From contig OY987243.1 in NCBI GenBank assembly GCA_963920765.1, forward strand, positions 30,565,060 to 30,629,059: 64,000 nt of DNA, read 5' to 3'. Position 1 is the first letter of the stretch, and each line of letters begins with the position of its first letter. The notes beneath the pieces were generated by a model that did not search any database, was not told the DNA's origin, and saw only the letters and a program-made list of their open reading frames with translations. A program made the translations under genes and the position numbers. This document shows positions 1 to 9,902 of this stretch, in pieces. This stretch comes from Ulota crispa (taxonomy: Eukaryota > Streptophyta > Bryopsida > Orthotrichales > Orthotrichaceae).

Positions 1-422
1 TCATTTTGAAGAGGGTTGATATGCCTCTCAAAAATGTACCAAATCTGGTTACTACATGCATTTGCCTTCACAACTTGTGCATAATTCACAAAGACATGTT
101 TGATGATAATTGGGCAAAAGAAAGAGAGAAGATTATGCAAGGAGAAAGTGCAAATCAGTTTGGACAATTGGAGAGGGCAGATATTTTTATGGCAGCCACG
201 CAAGTGGCAAAGGAGATGAGGAGGTATCTGAAAATGGGGGAAGTTCATGCTGGAACTATACAAATTGAAGACATTGAAGACACCGTGGTAAATGACATAG
301 AAAGCACAGGGTATGATGAAGAGGAAAATGTGGAAGGTGTAGAAACAAGAAAGGATAAAGAGGGTAGAATTAAAACCATGCTTTTGCAAGCTATACAAGC
401 ACATGAGTTACTAGCCCAATAA
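1..422 (+). CDS. PIF/Harbinger transposase, C-terminal end
   Basis: The frame is open from the window edge to a TAA at 420-422; the true start is outside. The residues PNLVTTCICLHNLCI match the C-terminal helix of DDE_Tnp_4 (ALP1/Harbinger) nucleases, in which a V-P-x-x-V/I...C-x-L-H-N-L/I-C signature follows the last catalytic acidic residue. The remaining 90 or so residues are acidic and lysine-rich and form an ordinary tail. The known role is cutting and pasting of the element, with target choice at TWA sites. The catalytic D-D-E residues themselves would lie upstream. No stop or frameshift is seen in the visible part. A domesticated host gene (ALP1-like) is possible, but the adjacent SANT gene favours a transposon. 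Confidence 0.75.
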   Translation, partial: ILKRVDMPLKNVPNLVTTCICLHNLCIIHKDMFDDNWAKEREKIMQGESANQFGQLERADIFMAATQVAKEMRRYLKMGEVHAGTIQIEDIEDTVVNDIESTGYDEEENVEGVETRKDKEGRIKTMLLQAIQAHELLAQ

Positions 423-589
423 TTTTGGACAGCTCATTTGAGGAAAGAAGGAAAAATCCTCTTCCCTCAAGAACATGATGCATCTGATTTTGCCGAGGAT
501 TAAACCCTAAAGCTTATCTATAAGCCTATCCATCTGCTTTTCTACCTTCTCTAGCAATGCATTGGTTTTCTCAAAATTCTTTGCCATGA

Positions 590-1790
590 TCAAACTACTT
601 TTGGCCATTTGTACAAAGACCCATAACATTGCTGTTGGAAATTACTTTTGTCCACCTTAGTTGTCAAAGGTGGAGTGACATCTGAAATCTGATCTTTTCC
701 GTTGTCATTGGTGCTGTCTTCCTTACTAGCTGAATCATTGGCTGAAGCCGTAACATGTTTCATCACGGTACCCGTTTGATGCCACCACTGATCAAAGGAA
801 TTATAGAATTTACAAATATGGCTGTCCGAACCTGAAATTCCATTGGCTATCTTGTCTTCTTCGTATTGCTTGTACAAAGTATTGAATTTCTTCTTGCAAG
901 CCTCAACCGTCCGATTTAGTCCAGGAATTACAGCATTTAAGCGAGCATGGAGCTTCACCCAAATATCCACACTTGCACATAACATGTATAGGTCAAAAGT
1001 ACAATACATTAGGTCATCCGGGCTTCATTAGGCTTTGAAATTGTGGTTTACCCTAAAATTCTAGCAACTAGTTCTTGTACAAGAATATGACTATGCTTGA
1101 TGTGGACACAAGGAGGGATGGAAAGAAGGCCTAGATGGATGGCATTCCAAAGGCACTTGCCTAGCGCGCGCAAGGTGGAAGGTTCCATTCCTCACTCCGT
1201 ACACAATCTCCACCCATTCGGCTTGTAGCACAAGGCCGAATGGGAGGAGGGGGGGTATGGGGCAAAGGCCAAATCTGAAATCTGATTTTTTTAATTTTTT
1301 TTCTCTTTGATTTCATGTATACATTCTACATTTGAAATTCAAAACTTAGCAAAAAAATTTGAGCATTCAAAAAAAATCACACCATGCAAAAAAAATTGAA
1401 CTTTCAAAAATATTCAAACCTTGCTTCTTGGAATTCTTCAAGAACTCAGGCTCCATCTCCCCACGCATTGAAATGATGGTCTCAATGTGTTGATCTTTCC
1501 AATTCTTTGAGCCACTTTCTTCTTCTTCCTCCTTCTCCTTCATCACATTCTTGTTTCAGGGCATCTTTGTAGCTGCGGTTGTACTTGCTCCTCCTCTCTT
1601 CTTAGGTGCACTTGGAGCTATAATCTGAATTTCATCATCTTCAATGTTCTCCACGCCCTTCTTCTTAGAGTAGGCTCCAAACATATCTGCAATTAAGGGT
1701 GGAGGAGGAGGAATATTGGACTCAAAAGAGGGTTCAAAAATTTCTGAAATCCTAGCACTCCCTACATGCTCTTGTGAAGCACCTTGAAAA
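590..1790 (-). pseudogene. Harbinger SANT/Myb-like DNA-binding partner, two exons, degraded
   Basis: Two blocks on the minus strand make up a Myb/SANT-like domain of the kind encoded by ORF1 of PIF/Harbinger elements. The upstream block (about 1,432-1,790) carries NWKDQHIETIISMRGEM followed by a lysine patch. The downstream block (590 to about 975) carries VDIWVKLHARLNAVIPG, then NRTVEACKKKFNTLYKQYE and DQWWHQTGTVMKHV. They are separated by about 450 bp of AT-rich sequence with a plausible AG acceptor near 976, so an intron is likely. An in-frame TGA near 1,555 in the first block shows decay, unless a second short intron removes it. In the family this protein binds the element ends and helps bring the transposase to the nucleus. 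Confidence 0.6.
1213..1244. repeat. 10-bp hairpin in the probable ORF1 intron
   Basis: CCCATTCGGC at 1213-1222 pairs exactly with GCCGAATGGG at 1235-1244 across a 12-base loop. It lies in the presumed intron of the SANT/Myb gene. No function is apparent. Confidence 0.6.
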
Positions 1791-2391
1791 GGCTGAAAAG
1801 CATGAGCAGCAGCACTATACTACCGTTGCATTGCTCCAAATCCTTCCTAAGGGTTCCACCCTAGAGACTCTTCCATTTCCTCTTGCTTCTTTAGAAAAAA
1901 CTAGCAAGTCAAGAAAAATTCAAAACACAAAGCTCTACAAGGAAAAAGAGAGAGAGACAAGAAGAGAAGAGAGGAGAATGGGAGAGAAGATGAAGTGAAG
2001 ACGAGGACAAAAGAAGTGATTCCTAGGAAATTGAACGGTTGAGATTTGAGGATTTTTTTTTTTTTTTTTTTTTTGACATCTGATTTGGCCCCAAAGCCAA
2101 GAATTGGCCCTCCACAAAAGCTGCACCCAATTCATCAAGCTCAAGCCATGTCAAAAATTGCCTTTTCTGAAAAAAACATTTAATGCACCAATTTAGCTCA
2201 CCTTCTAGGCGTAAGGGCCTTGGAGCCAGTTTCAGCCTTTGGATCAATCACAAACAAGGATTTCATGCCTCTTACACATCAAATTGGTCCGGCCTCCACA
2301 TGTAAAGCGGGCCTAATTTTCAATTTCTCATTATGCTGCAGATTATTCATTATGAAAATATGATTCTTACGTACCAAGAGATCTTGCATAA

Positions 2392-2804
2392 GAGTATCTC
2401 TACCGGTTCAATAAGATTGACACTCGATAAGAGTAAGTGTGAGGGCACGGAGGAAAAAAATTATGCGCGACAATGTTGAAATGTCCACCAAGTTCACTCA
2501 AAAAACAACTTGCCACTCCACTTTCAGGAAAGCTGTGTTTGAGGGTTTACGCCAAAGTTGTCAAGTCTGAGATTGGAGCTTGTAACAAGATCACAAGCAT
2601 TGCGGGAGTCAATATACAGAATGAAGCTGCGCAAATTCAGCTTGTTCAAAACTCTTTTGTCTCTGATAGGTGAACGTCCTCGGAGATCTTTTGAGCAAGT
2701 TTGCTCAAAAAAATTGCCCCTCGTGCCATCAGTGGAGATTGAGATAGGCAAAGAGCCTCCGACCGTGCTGTTTTTCCATTTTATGTTAACCGGTAGAAAT
2801 GCTC
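2392..2804. mobile_element. Tourist-like (PIF/Harbinger) MITE with TAA target duplication
   Basis: The ends read GAGTATCTCTACCGGTT on the left and, in reverse complement, GAGCATTTCTACCGGTT on the right, a 17-bp terminal inverted repeat with two mismatches. Direct TAA repeats flank it at 2389-2391 and 2805-2807, the target duplication of PIF/Harbinger elements. The element is 413 bp with no coding capacity. It sits inside an older ATAACATTCAG-tipped element, since the uninterrupted site is seen at 13,036. A Harbinger transposase such as the one at the window's left edge is the expected mover. Confidence 0.75.
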
Positions 2805-2900
2805 TAACATTCAGTAGCTTGAAGAGAGAGTGTCTTTTTCTCTCTTTAAGCTCTCATTCATTTAATATATATATTATTTTAACCGTTGTCGGGTTGAAAG
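2805..2900 (+). mobile_element. Fragment of ATAACATTCAG-tipped MITE (copy C)
   Basis: After the right TAA of the Harbinger MITE the sequence continues CATTCAGTAGCTTG, then a GAGAGAG...TCTCTCT hairpin and CTCTCATTCAT. It matches the first part of the copies at 6,461 and 13,036 (reversed) and loses similarity after about 2,890. Confidence 0.5.
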
Positions 2901-4685
2901 TAGTGCGCCTTGAGAACATGCAGGCTGTCTTACTGCGATTGTGCGTCGCTCACTAAGAATTGTTGTCGGTCTTGATCTTCACTTTTTAAATCTTATGTCT
3001 TTAGTCTTCTATTGACCTATCATGTGGCTAGTTCTAGGGATATATGTGTCAAAGTAGGGATAAGAGTCCAGTGGATATGGGACGGGTAGATTAAGATAGC
3101 AAACATGAGCTGCCGTCCGTATGACGGAATCCTAAAATCAAATTCATGATCTGCTAACCAAAACTTCAGATCGTGAGAACAGAGCAAGTTTCGACCATAT
3201 GGGTGATTAATCTCATTTGTCATCACGACAATAAATGGGGTTAAATTTGATTTAACCCAAACTACTCGCAACGAAGTTTATAAAACATAATGAAAATGAA
3301 TTGACAAATGAGTTTCCAAAATTGGCTAAGAATAACAAAGTCACATTCTACACATATATAAAAAATAAATTCAAAACATTCCTTTTGGAGTTTTCATATT
3401 TTCGGATCTTTAAGTCTTCATGCTTTAATAAAAACAATGAGAAAAATCACAAATAACAAGTTTTAGAAAGGCTGCGACCTTCTATCTAGTACCACAGATG
3501 GTTCAATAATCCAAATATTAAGAATAATAACATTTTAAAAAGCTCTTCTAACCTTTTTATGTTTTGCCAAATTTCAACTTAATCTAAGCTATTGTCTAAA
3601 AGTTATGCGGGTTCAAAGTAAGTTTTTCTTCATCCTTGCAAACTAAACATTACCTTTATAAACCTCTATAACTTTTGTTTTATACATTACCCTTAAAAAT
3701 ATGATATCATTTTGAATAAATAATACCATTGGTTACAATTTAAAAAAAATTCACTTCAAAATAAAACTTTGTTCAAAATTTTTAGTCAATCAAAGTGTGA
3801 GACTCAATTTTTTAAAGAGTATCCAAACCCCCAACTTCTATACATTATAACTTCTTCAGGAAGTTTCCAAATATAAATTTGAAGGCAATTTAGAAAGCTA
3901 TAACAATAAGCTATCACTTTTAAAAATTTGTGAAAAAACTTTCGTGTTGTCTAATAGTTGTAGTTCTTCAAAATTTTGGCCTTATCCCAACAAAAGGGCA
4001 ACTACTTCCAATCCTTCTTATCTCCATAACTTTTCTTCCAAGCTCCAAATCTCAAGTTTATAGACTTTCTAGAAAATTAAAATTAAGATGAACATTATAT
4101 TTAAATATTGTTGCAAAATGATATACAGATTATAAGCTATGGCTTGTCAAAGTCTCAGTTTTTTTTCATAGTTTGGCTTTTTAATTCCAAAATTCAAACA
4201 TTCATAACTTCTGCACCACATTTCCAAATCAAATTTGCAAATTGATTTTGGAAAAACAATTATATAAGAAACAATTTTTTTAAATCTCAATTCAAAATCA
4301 TATATACACAAAAAATTCTTGCACTTCAAAGTTTCAAGATTTGTTCCTTTTTCCAACTAACATTCATACACTAATTTCTAACATATTAAAGAATCTCTCC
4401 TCCTTCATTTTGACCTTATCTAAGATAAAAGAGTGGGACACATCAGCCCATGCCTTCTCCATCATAATTCCACTATAGATGCCAAATTCCTTTTCCTTTC
4501 ACACTTTTCTCATTCATTTCTAAATCATTAGTATCTTTATTCAAACAAAAGTAAAATATATGAGCCTTCCAAAACATCTAAATAAACATATAAAAAAGAA
4601 TAATTACAAGATAAATACCACCATAAAGTGGCCACATGCCCTTGTAAGCATTTAATAGCATCAAACACTTGTTTTCTGTCGCCAA
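2901..4685. other. AT-rich intergenic DNA
   Basis: I see no supported gene, element end or RNA here. Open frames are short and without recognisable motifs. Confidence 0.5.
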
Positions 4686-4885
4686 ATCGTAGACTTGGTT
4701 GGTTGGAGAATCAGTTGTCTCTGACCGCCCGCCGGTCCATGTTCAAACCCCATCGGACTTGTCGAGTGATGATGGCAGCCTACGGCTTGGCAGCTAGTGA
4801 GACAGTAAATTAGCCCAGCCAACACACTACCTACCCCCCTAAGCTGTATATGTAACAGGACGGCGCAGCCCACTGGAATTTATGG
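4686..4885 (+). mobile_element. Possible tRNA-derived SINE
   Basis: A GC-richer island in AT-rich DNA carries GTTCAAACC at 4741-4749, a good RNA polymerase III B box (GWTCRANNC), with a weak A-box-like TAGACTTGGTTGG about 50 bp upstream at 4690. The spacing fits a tRNA-derived promoter. The 3' end and target duplication are not clear, so the call is tentative. Confidence 0.3.
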
Positions 4886-5344
4886 CCACTACGCTGTCAT
4901 CAAACCGTGGTTATCATCACGACTACCCTTTATGCCTAGACTATTGATTTATTGAAATCAACACAAACATAAAAAAATAATAAATATCTACATAATAGAG
5001 GAATCTCCATTAAGATACCGTCATACATCTGAACTATATGATAGCGATTACGATGGTTAGCTTTTAGGACTCTTGTCGTTCTTTATAAATGCTAGTGAGA
5101 GGATTGTGTCTCTCACCTTGCATTCTGTTAATATTATAAACTGTTATAAATTCTAGTTCTTTTTGCTTACAATGTGATTTTTGAGTGAACTATTGAGACT
5201 TTATAATCTATTAATGTTGCTCCTGATATGGAAGGGGAACATTGGAAAAGATGGAATCTTGCAGGTACGATCATAGAGCGATGATGCAGAAAATTGGAAG
5301 GTGAGATCAAAGCGCCAACATGTAATTCGTGGCAGGTTCTGACA

Positions 5345-6276
5345 TAAAAGACCATTGTCGGTTTGAAAAACTTTTGGAATTTCCGAACATGTACTTATGG
5401 CCAAATTACTTTGCTTGATTTTTTGAAATTTCTATTGAAGGTGAAGAATTCAAGATGTACAAGGGAATCTAATTTTTTCTTCATTCCGACATTTATTGAA
5501 GAAGTTATGCATGAAAATTTGGAAAATGCTACTCCCTAGGCAACTAATTTCTTTTTAAAATTTCATTTTTTTCAAATTTCATTTTTTTCAAATAAACATC
5601 AAGAATAAGTTCTTTAGACTTATATAGACGTGAGGAGCTTTGAATTGTTCAATTTTGATAGATGAGATGAAAATTATGAGGAGTTTTTGTTTGTAAGTAG
5701 TTCTAGATTTTCTACTCTAAAATAAACTTTGAAGTCCTTTATTTTACTCAATTTTCATTATTTTAGAAAAAAAAACAAAACCAAAGGATGTAGATTGTTT
5801 ATCACAACATCATGATTGTTGGAATTTGCATTTTTCATTTTTATAATTAGATTCTTAACAATTTAGTGTTTTGACTCATTCTTTACTTCTTTTTACTTAC
5901 TATTTTTTCCCATTTGTTGTATAGTTCCAATTGATTTGAAAACTCTCCCACACATACCTAACTTGGTCTCCTACATGAGAAAAATAAACCTCAACTTTGT
6001 GTAGAGTAATTTTTTTTCTCTAAGAGTGGTCAAAGCCTTCTGAAATTTCTAGGCAGCAGCAAAAAAAATTTTTTTTTGCAACTTAGATGTAAATATCTCA
6101 CTCATTTTTGTGTAGATTGAGCTGAATTTTTTATCACGTGTCCCTTTTGTAGTCTACTATAAAATCTTATAGTTGGATTCTTGTAAAAAGCTTTTTTTCT
6201 TACCATTGTACTTGCTTCTCCAAAAGTGGCAGTTTTCTGTGTTTTTCACAGAAAAAATAGCTTGGTCCTTTAGGGG
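5345..6276 (+). mobile_element. TTAA/CCC element family B, degenerate copy
   Basis: From CATGTACTTATGGCC at about 5,388 to the terminus GGTCCTTTAGGGG at about 6,276 this stretch runs parallel to the interrupted copy at 56,973-59,439. Shared blocks include a C/T-rich ACTCTCCCACAC segment, AAGAGTGGTCA and AAAAGTGGCAGTTTTC. The left terminus is eroded (only TAAAAGACC remains recognisable). It has no coding capacity. The right end abuts a truncated Harbinger MITE copy. Confidence 0.5.
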
Positions 6277-6279
6277 ATA

Positions 6280-6460
6280 TATAGAATGAAGCTCCGCAAA
6301 CTCAACTCGCTCAAAACTCTTTTGTCACCAATAGGTGAATGTCCCTGGAGATCTTTTGAGCGAGCCTGCTCAAAAAATTGCCATTGGTAGAGATCCGGGA
6401 TGGGCAAAGAACCTCCGGCCGCGCTGTCCTCCTGTTTTTCGTCAACCGGTGGAGATTCTC
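6280..6460 (+). mobile_element. Tourist-like MITE, second copy, left-truncated
   Basis: This matches 2,615-2,804 through AGAATGAAGCT, TGATCTTTTGAGC-like and CAACCGGT blocks, and ends GGTGGAGATTCTC followed by TAA at 6461-6463. The left inverted repeat is missing. As in the first copy it is followed directly by CATTCAGTAGC, so the nested pair was copied as a unit. Confidence 0.55.
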
Positions 6461-6715
6461 TAACATTCAGTAGCTTAAGGAGAGGGTGCCTTTTCCTCTC
6501 CCCAAGCTCTCATTCATCCAATATGTTATTTTAACCCTGACAAGCCCCACATCAACTAACATATGTGCAGTAAAATAGGCCAAGTTTCGTGGCAGGCTGC
6601 ACTAACTTTCTAACAAAATTGGGCATGTGTTCCCATAGCTAAAGAATGGTGTGGAATATTCCACACCATTCTTTAGCAAGGAGGGTAGGCATGTTGAGTG
6701 ATATTGAATGTTATG
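6461..6715 (+). mobile_element. ATAACATTCAG-tipped MITE (copy A)
   Basis: It starts TAACATTCAGTAGCTT and ends GAATGTTATG, and shares an internal hairpin (CTTAAGGAGAGGG...CCTCTCCCCAAG), CCCCACATCAAC and a GTGTGGAATATT motif with the reversed copy at 13,036-13,316. It is non-coding, about 255 bp. Confidence 0.55.
6638..6677. repeat. Perfect 40-bp palindrome
   Basis: Two 20-base arms (GCTAAAGAATGG...GGAAT and its exact reverse complement) meet with no loop between 6657 and 6658. It lies inside MITE copy A. The matching spot at 13,081-13,105 keeps only the inner part (GTGTGGAATATTTCACAC). Confidence 0.9.
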
Positions 6716-7492
6716 TGTGTTTTTACCTATAATGGCATTAGTAGGTGTCATACCCTAGATTTCTAAATAACTTTATCCTGAAACTCACCCAAAGTTATCT
6801 TCTTGTTGCTTGTATAACAGCCCACAAAGTTGTCACCCCTCTTCACAAATTATTTGATAACTGCGATTGTTTCCTCGCATAGCTTCTTCCTCTTTTTCGT
6901 ATCCCACCATCTTGCTTCTCAACCCACATGCAATCATGTCCTACCTATCATAGCACAACACGCTCGTTGAGCAAATCATAGAGCTGCTTCCCTGTGCACT
7001 TGTCAACGACTAGTTGTTGAACTAAATCACCTTGTTAGGAAAGAGGGATTCCTACAAGATCACTTGATATTTGTTTTTCTGTAAAAGACCATAACTTATT
7101 TGAATTATGAACAAGTCCTAAGGTGCCCGTTAAAATCAATAAACCTAATAACTTGCAAATTTTTTGAGTTATGGGATGAAATCACTTAGAATTATTGGGT
7201 GAAAAGTTCTGAGGTTTGACACCCCTATTAGGCCAGTCACTGTAGTTGGGTACAAATTTTGGTAAGTTACGTTGAAACATTCACGGAGACATGAAGGCCT
7301 GGTATGTACCATATGTGAACATTTAGGAAGTTGTGTCAACTGACTCAACTTAAGCAACTTCTGCAACTCACATTCATTAACTAATTAAAACACAATGGTA
7401 AGGGCCACTTCACACCATGTCCAAAGGTCAAGTGGCTGTCGGTTTCCACCAATCAGATTGCAAGAAACCAATAGTTTGGCCTCTCAAATCTT

Positions 7493-7692
7493 TAAGGTAG
7501 AGGGCTCTAAAATGGTGCACTTCTAGAAATGGCTAACATGTTCCTCTCACATACCTACGAGTGTCATTGATGAATGACGTGGGACTAGCTATATAGCTAG
7601 TCCCACCTCACTCATCAATGACAATAGTAGATATGTGAGAGGAACATGTTAGCCATTTCTAGAAGTGCACCATTTTAGAGCCCTCTACCTTA
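7493..7692. mobile_element. AGGTAG-tipped foldback element 1
   Basis: Nearly the whole 200 bp folds back on itself. Tips AGGTAGAGGGCTCTAAAATG are perfectly inverted, and TA stands on both sides (7493-7494, 7691-7692), which suits a TA target duplication of the Tc1/mariner kind. The centre is GTGGGACTAGCTAT/ATAGCTAGTCCCAC. There is no coding capacity. A TWA-type Harbinger duplication was considered, but the flanking triplets (TAA, TTA) are not direct repeats. Confidence 0.75.
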
Positions 7693-7894
7693 TACTAGAT
7701 GTCAAACTCCAAAGGCCGTCATCCTCTAAATATCTACATGGCATCACTTTATCATCCAAATTGACGGCCTCTCAAAGGAAAGTTTGGGTTCAGCAAAAAT
7801 AGAGACCCAAACTATGGGGGAGAGGTTGTCAGTTTCAGCATTTATTATCTATTTTTAGCAAATTTTCTTGGCCTCTCAACAAAGTTTTGTCACT

Positions 7895-8108
7895 AAGGTA
7901 GTGTGTTCTAATTGCGTTTGGCTTTAGGAATGAGAGACATTTTAGATTAAATATCTACGAGTGTCATTGATGAGTTAGGTGGGACTAGCTTTATAGCTAG
8001 TCCCACCTAACTCATCAATGACACTCGTAAATATTTAATCTAAAATGTCTCTCATTCCTAAAGCCAAACTCAATTAGAGCATGAACGCAATTAGAACACA
8101 CTACCTTA
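7895..8108. mobile_element. AGGTAG-tipped foldback element 2
   Basis: The tips AGGTAGTGTGTTCTAATTGC are inverted, with TA on both sides (7895-7896, 8107-8108). The central palindrome GTGGGACTAGCT...AGCTAGTCCCAC and the flanking GAGTGTCATTGATGA are shared with element 1, while the arms between tip and core differ. The right arm carries about 14 extra bases (7-8 kb neighbour lacks them). Non-coding. Confidence 0.75.
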
Positions 8109-8779
8109 TATCTGACTGCCTCTCGACTTGGTTGGCCATATTGTGAAGCCGCCCTCACTTTCTTTTCCAAAAGCTTTCTTTTTGACATGGAAGTTCGGTT
8201 ACTTTGTTTAGCACGATTTGATATTGGAGAATTTACAGTTAAGGGCACAAAGTCACTAACTAACATAAAATAGCGGCACGGTTTGAAAGAAATTATAAAC
8301 ACGGGACACCTGCAACATCATTGTTGTCCCATTGTGTGACTCTTGTATGAGTCACATAAGGTTTTGCCAGTCGTATAGGTCAAGGCATTTGTAGCAGAGC
8401 CCGAGGAGAACTAGCATTTGGTGTATTGTCAGCAAGTGGAAATTTCAAAACACGATTCAAACTTGAAACTCTTGTATAAAAAGTGGTCAAACTTCTCAAA
8501 ATGAATTATGTTACAACACAAATCTAAAAAATATTTAATGCATGCTAGTGAAAAAATTGGTTGAAAATGGGAACAGCTAGAATTTTGCAGGTGAAACTAA
8601 AATCTCTCCTTTCGCACATTGATTTCTAGGCTGTGTGGCAAGAATGGATGCAATGATTGCAAGTGTGAGCAAAGCTGATGGAAAGAGTTGATGGGAGTAC
8701 CAAAACTTGAGCAATGAGGGCAAACATTCAGTGATTAGCAGCAAACAATTGGCTGCCACTTGCAAATGATGAGTGAGGC

Positions 8780-9663
8780 TTAACCCTTTAAGGATCACAC
8801 TCATTTTCACAAAATCCACTAAAAATAAGGGATGTAAGCTTAGATGTGCAATTGACTCAAATATGGACTCACTTTTAGTAATCCAACCATACAAATGGGA
8901 AGTACACCTTGTTTACTATAAAGCACCAAAAATTCAACTAGATCTACCGTTGGAGGTGAAACATTATAATGATTGAATGAGCTGTATATGGAAAATCTAT
9001 AGTGTTTCATGCTTGTGTGGTTTTGAATGTTAACGCTTCATGCAAGCTTTGATTGAGAAAAGCCTTCCGTTTTTAGAAAGCAAGGTTTCCCACCTTTACA
9101 ATAAGACTGGTTTCACACAAAATAGACAAAAATAGCAATCAAAAGGTGTAGCTAAGTGGACAAAAAGGGTCAAAAAACTCACTTTCTTTCTACCCTAATG
9201 ATGATTATTTTGGAAAATCCAATTGGTGAAAACAATCAAGAATTGGCCTTAAATGTTGGATGATGATTTTTAAAACCAAAATGACAACACCATTTCAGTA
9301 GATTTTCAAATACTACAATTATACTACTACCATATAGGAAAACAATACAAGCATATTTCTTAAGCAATTTGAATTTTTTTAGAATTATGCAATTGAAATT
9401 TGACATTCTTCTTGCATACTTGATGTATTGTGTTGTTGCTTTGATCCATCTTTGACAAAAAATGGATATGTATTTTGAAACCATGCCATATCAACACCAT
9501 TATTTGTCAACTCACATACCTGATTGCATTGTTATTTTTTAGATGGATGCAAAATTCTTGTGATCACATGCGTACTTCAAAACCAAATTCCAAATTATTG
9601 AGCGATTTCAACCTACAGGCCAAAACCACCCCCATTGACCAAAATATGGTTGTGTGGTCTTTA
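8780..9663 (-). mobile_element. TTAA/CCC element family A, copy 1
   Basis: It begins TTAACCCTTTAAGGATCACAC and ends GTGGTCTTTAA, where a second TTAA element starts. The interior is the reverse complement of 15,441-16,355 over almost its full length. TTAA flanks with CCC-starting ends are the hallmark of piggyBac-type insertion. The right terminal inverted repeat is cut by the adjoining 243-bp element. No transposase reading frame is present. Confidence 0.65.
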
Positions 9664-9902
9664 ACCCGTAAGCACCCAGCGATGGGATCTTGTCGTTGGG
9701 GATCCCAAGTTTATCTCACTTTTTCTCGATCCATACTATGAAAAAAGTTGTGGCTGGTCCCCATTAGCAAAGAAGGTAGTCCTTTTTCAAATCCTACAAT
9801 CACTTTTTCTGAATGTAATTTTCCAAACTATGATGGCCATTAAACCCCCATTTTCTCTTAAACTCTAAAATAACTCCTAGCGCTCAGGGGCTAAAGGGTT
9901 AA
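9660..9902. mobile_element. Short TTAA/CCC element
   Basis: TTAACCCGTAAGCACCCAGCG at the left faces GCGCTCAGGGGCTAAAGGGTTAA at the right, which reads as an imperfect inverted repeat bounded by TTAA. It is 243 bp and shares its left TTAA with the end of the family A copy, which suggests insertion at or near that end. Confidence 0.5.

Larger units (their letters stand above)
1..1950. mobile_element. PIF/Harbinger DNA transposon, right-hand part
   Basis: Two genes typical of PIF/Harbinger elements lie tail to tail: the end of a DDE transposase on the plus strand and a SANT/Myb-like partner on the minus strand. The left end lies outside the window. I could not fix the right terminal inverted repeat, so the right limit is approximate and placed just beyond the first recognisable codons of the partner gene. 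Confidence 0.6.

Noticed and set aside
7493-8108. CRISPR-like spaced repeats
   Set aside because: The repeats are inverted, of unequal spacing and only two in number; they are foldback elements in a plant genome.
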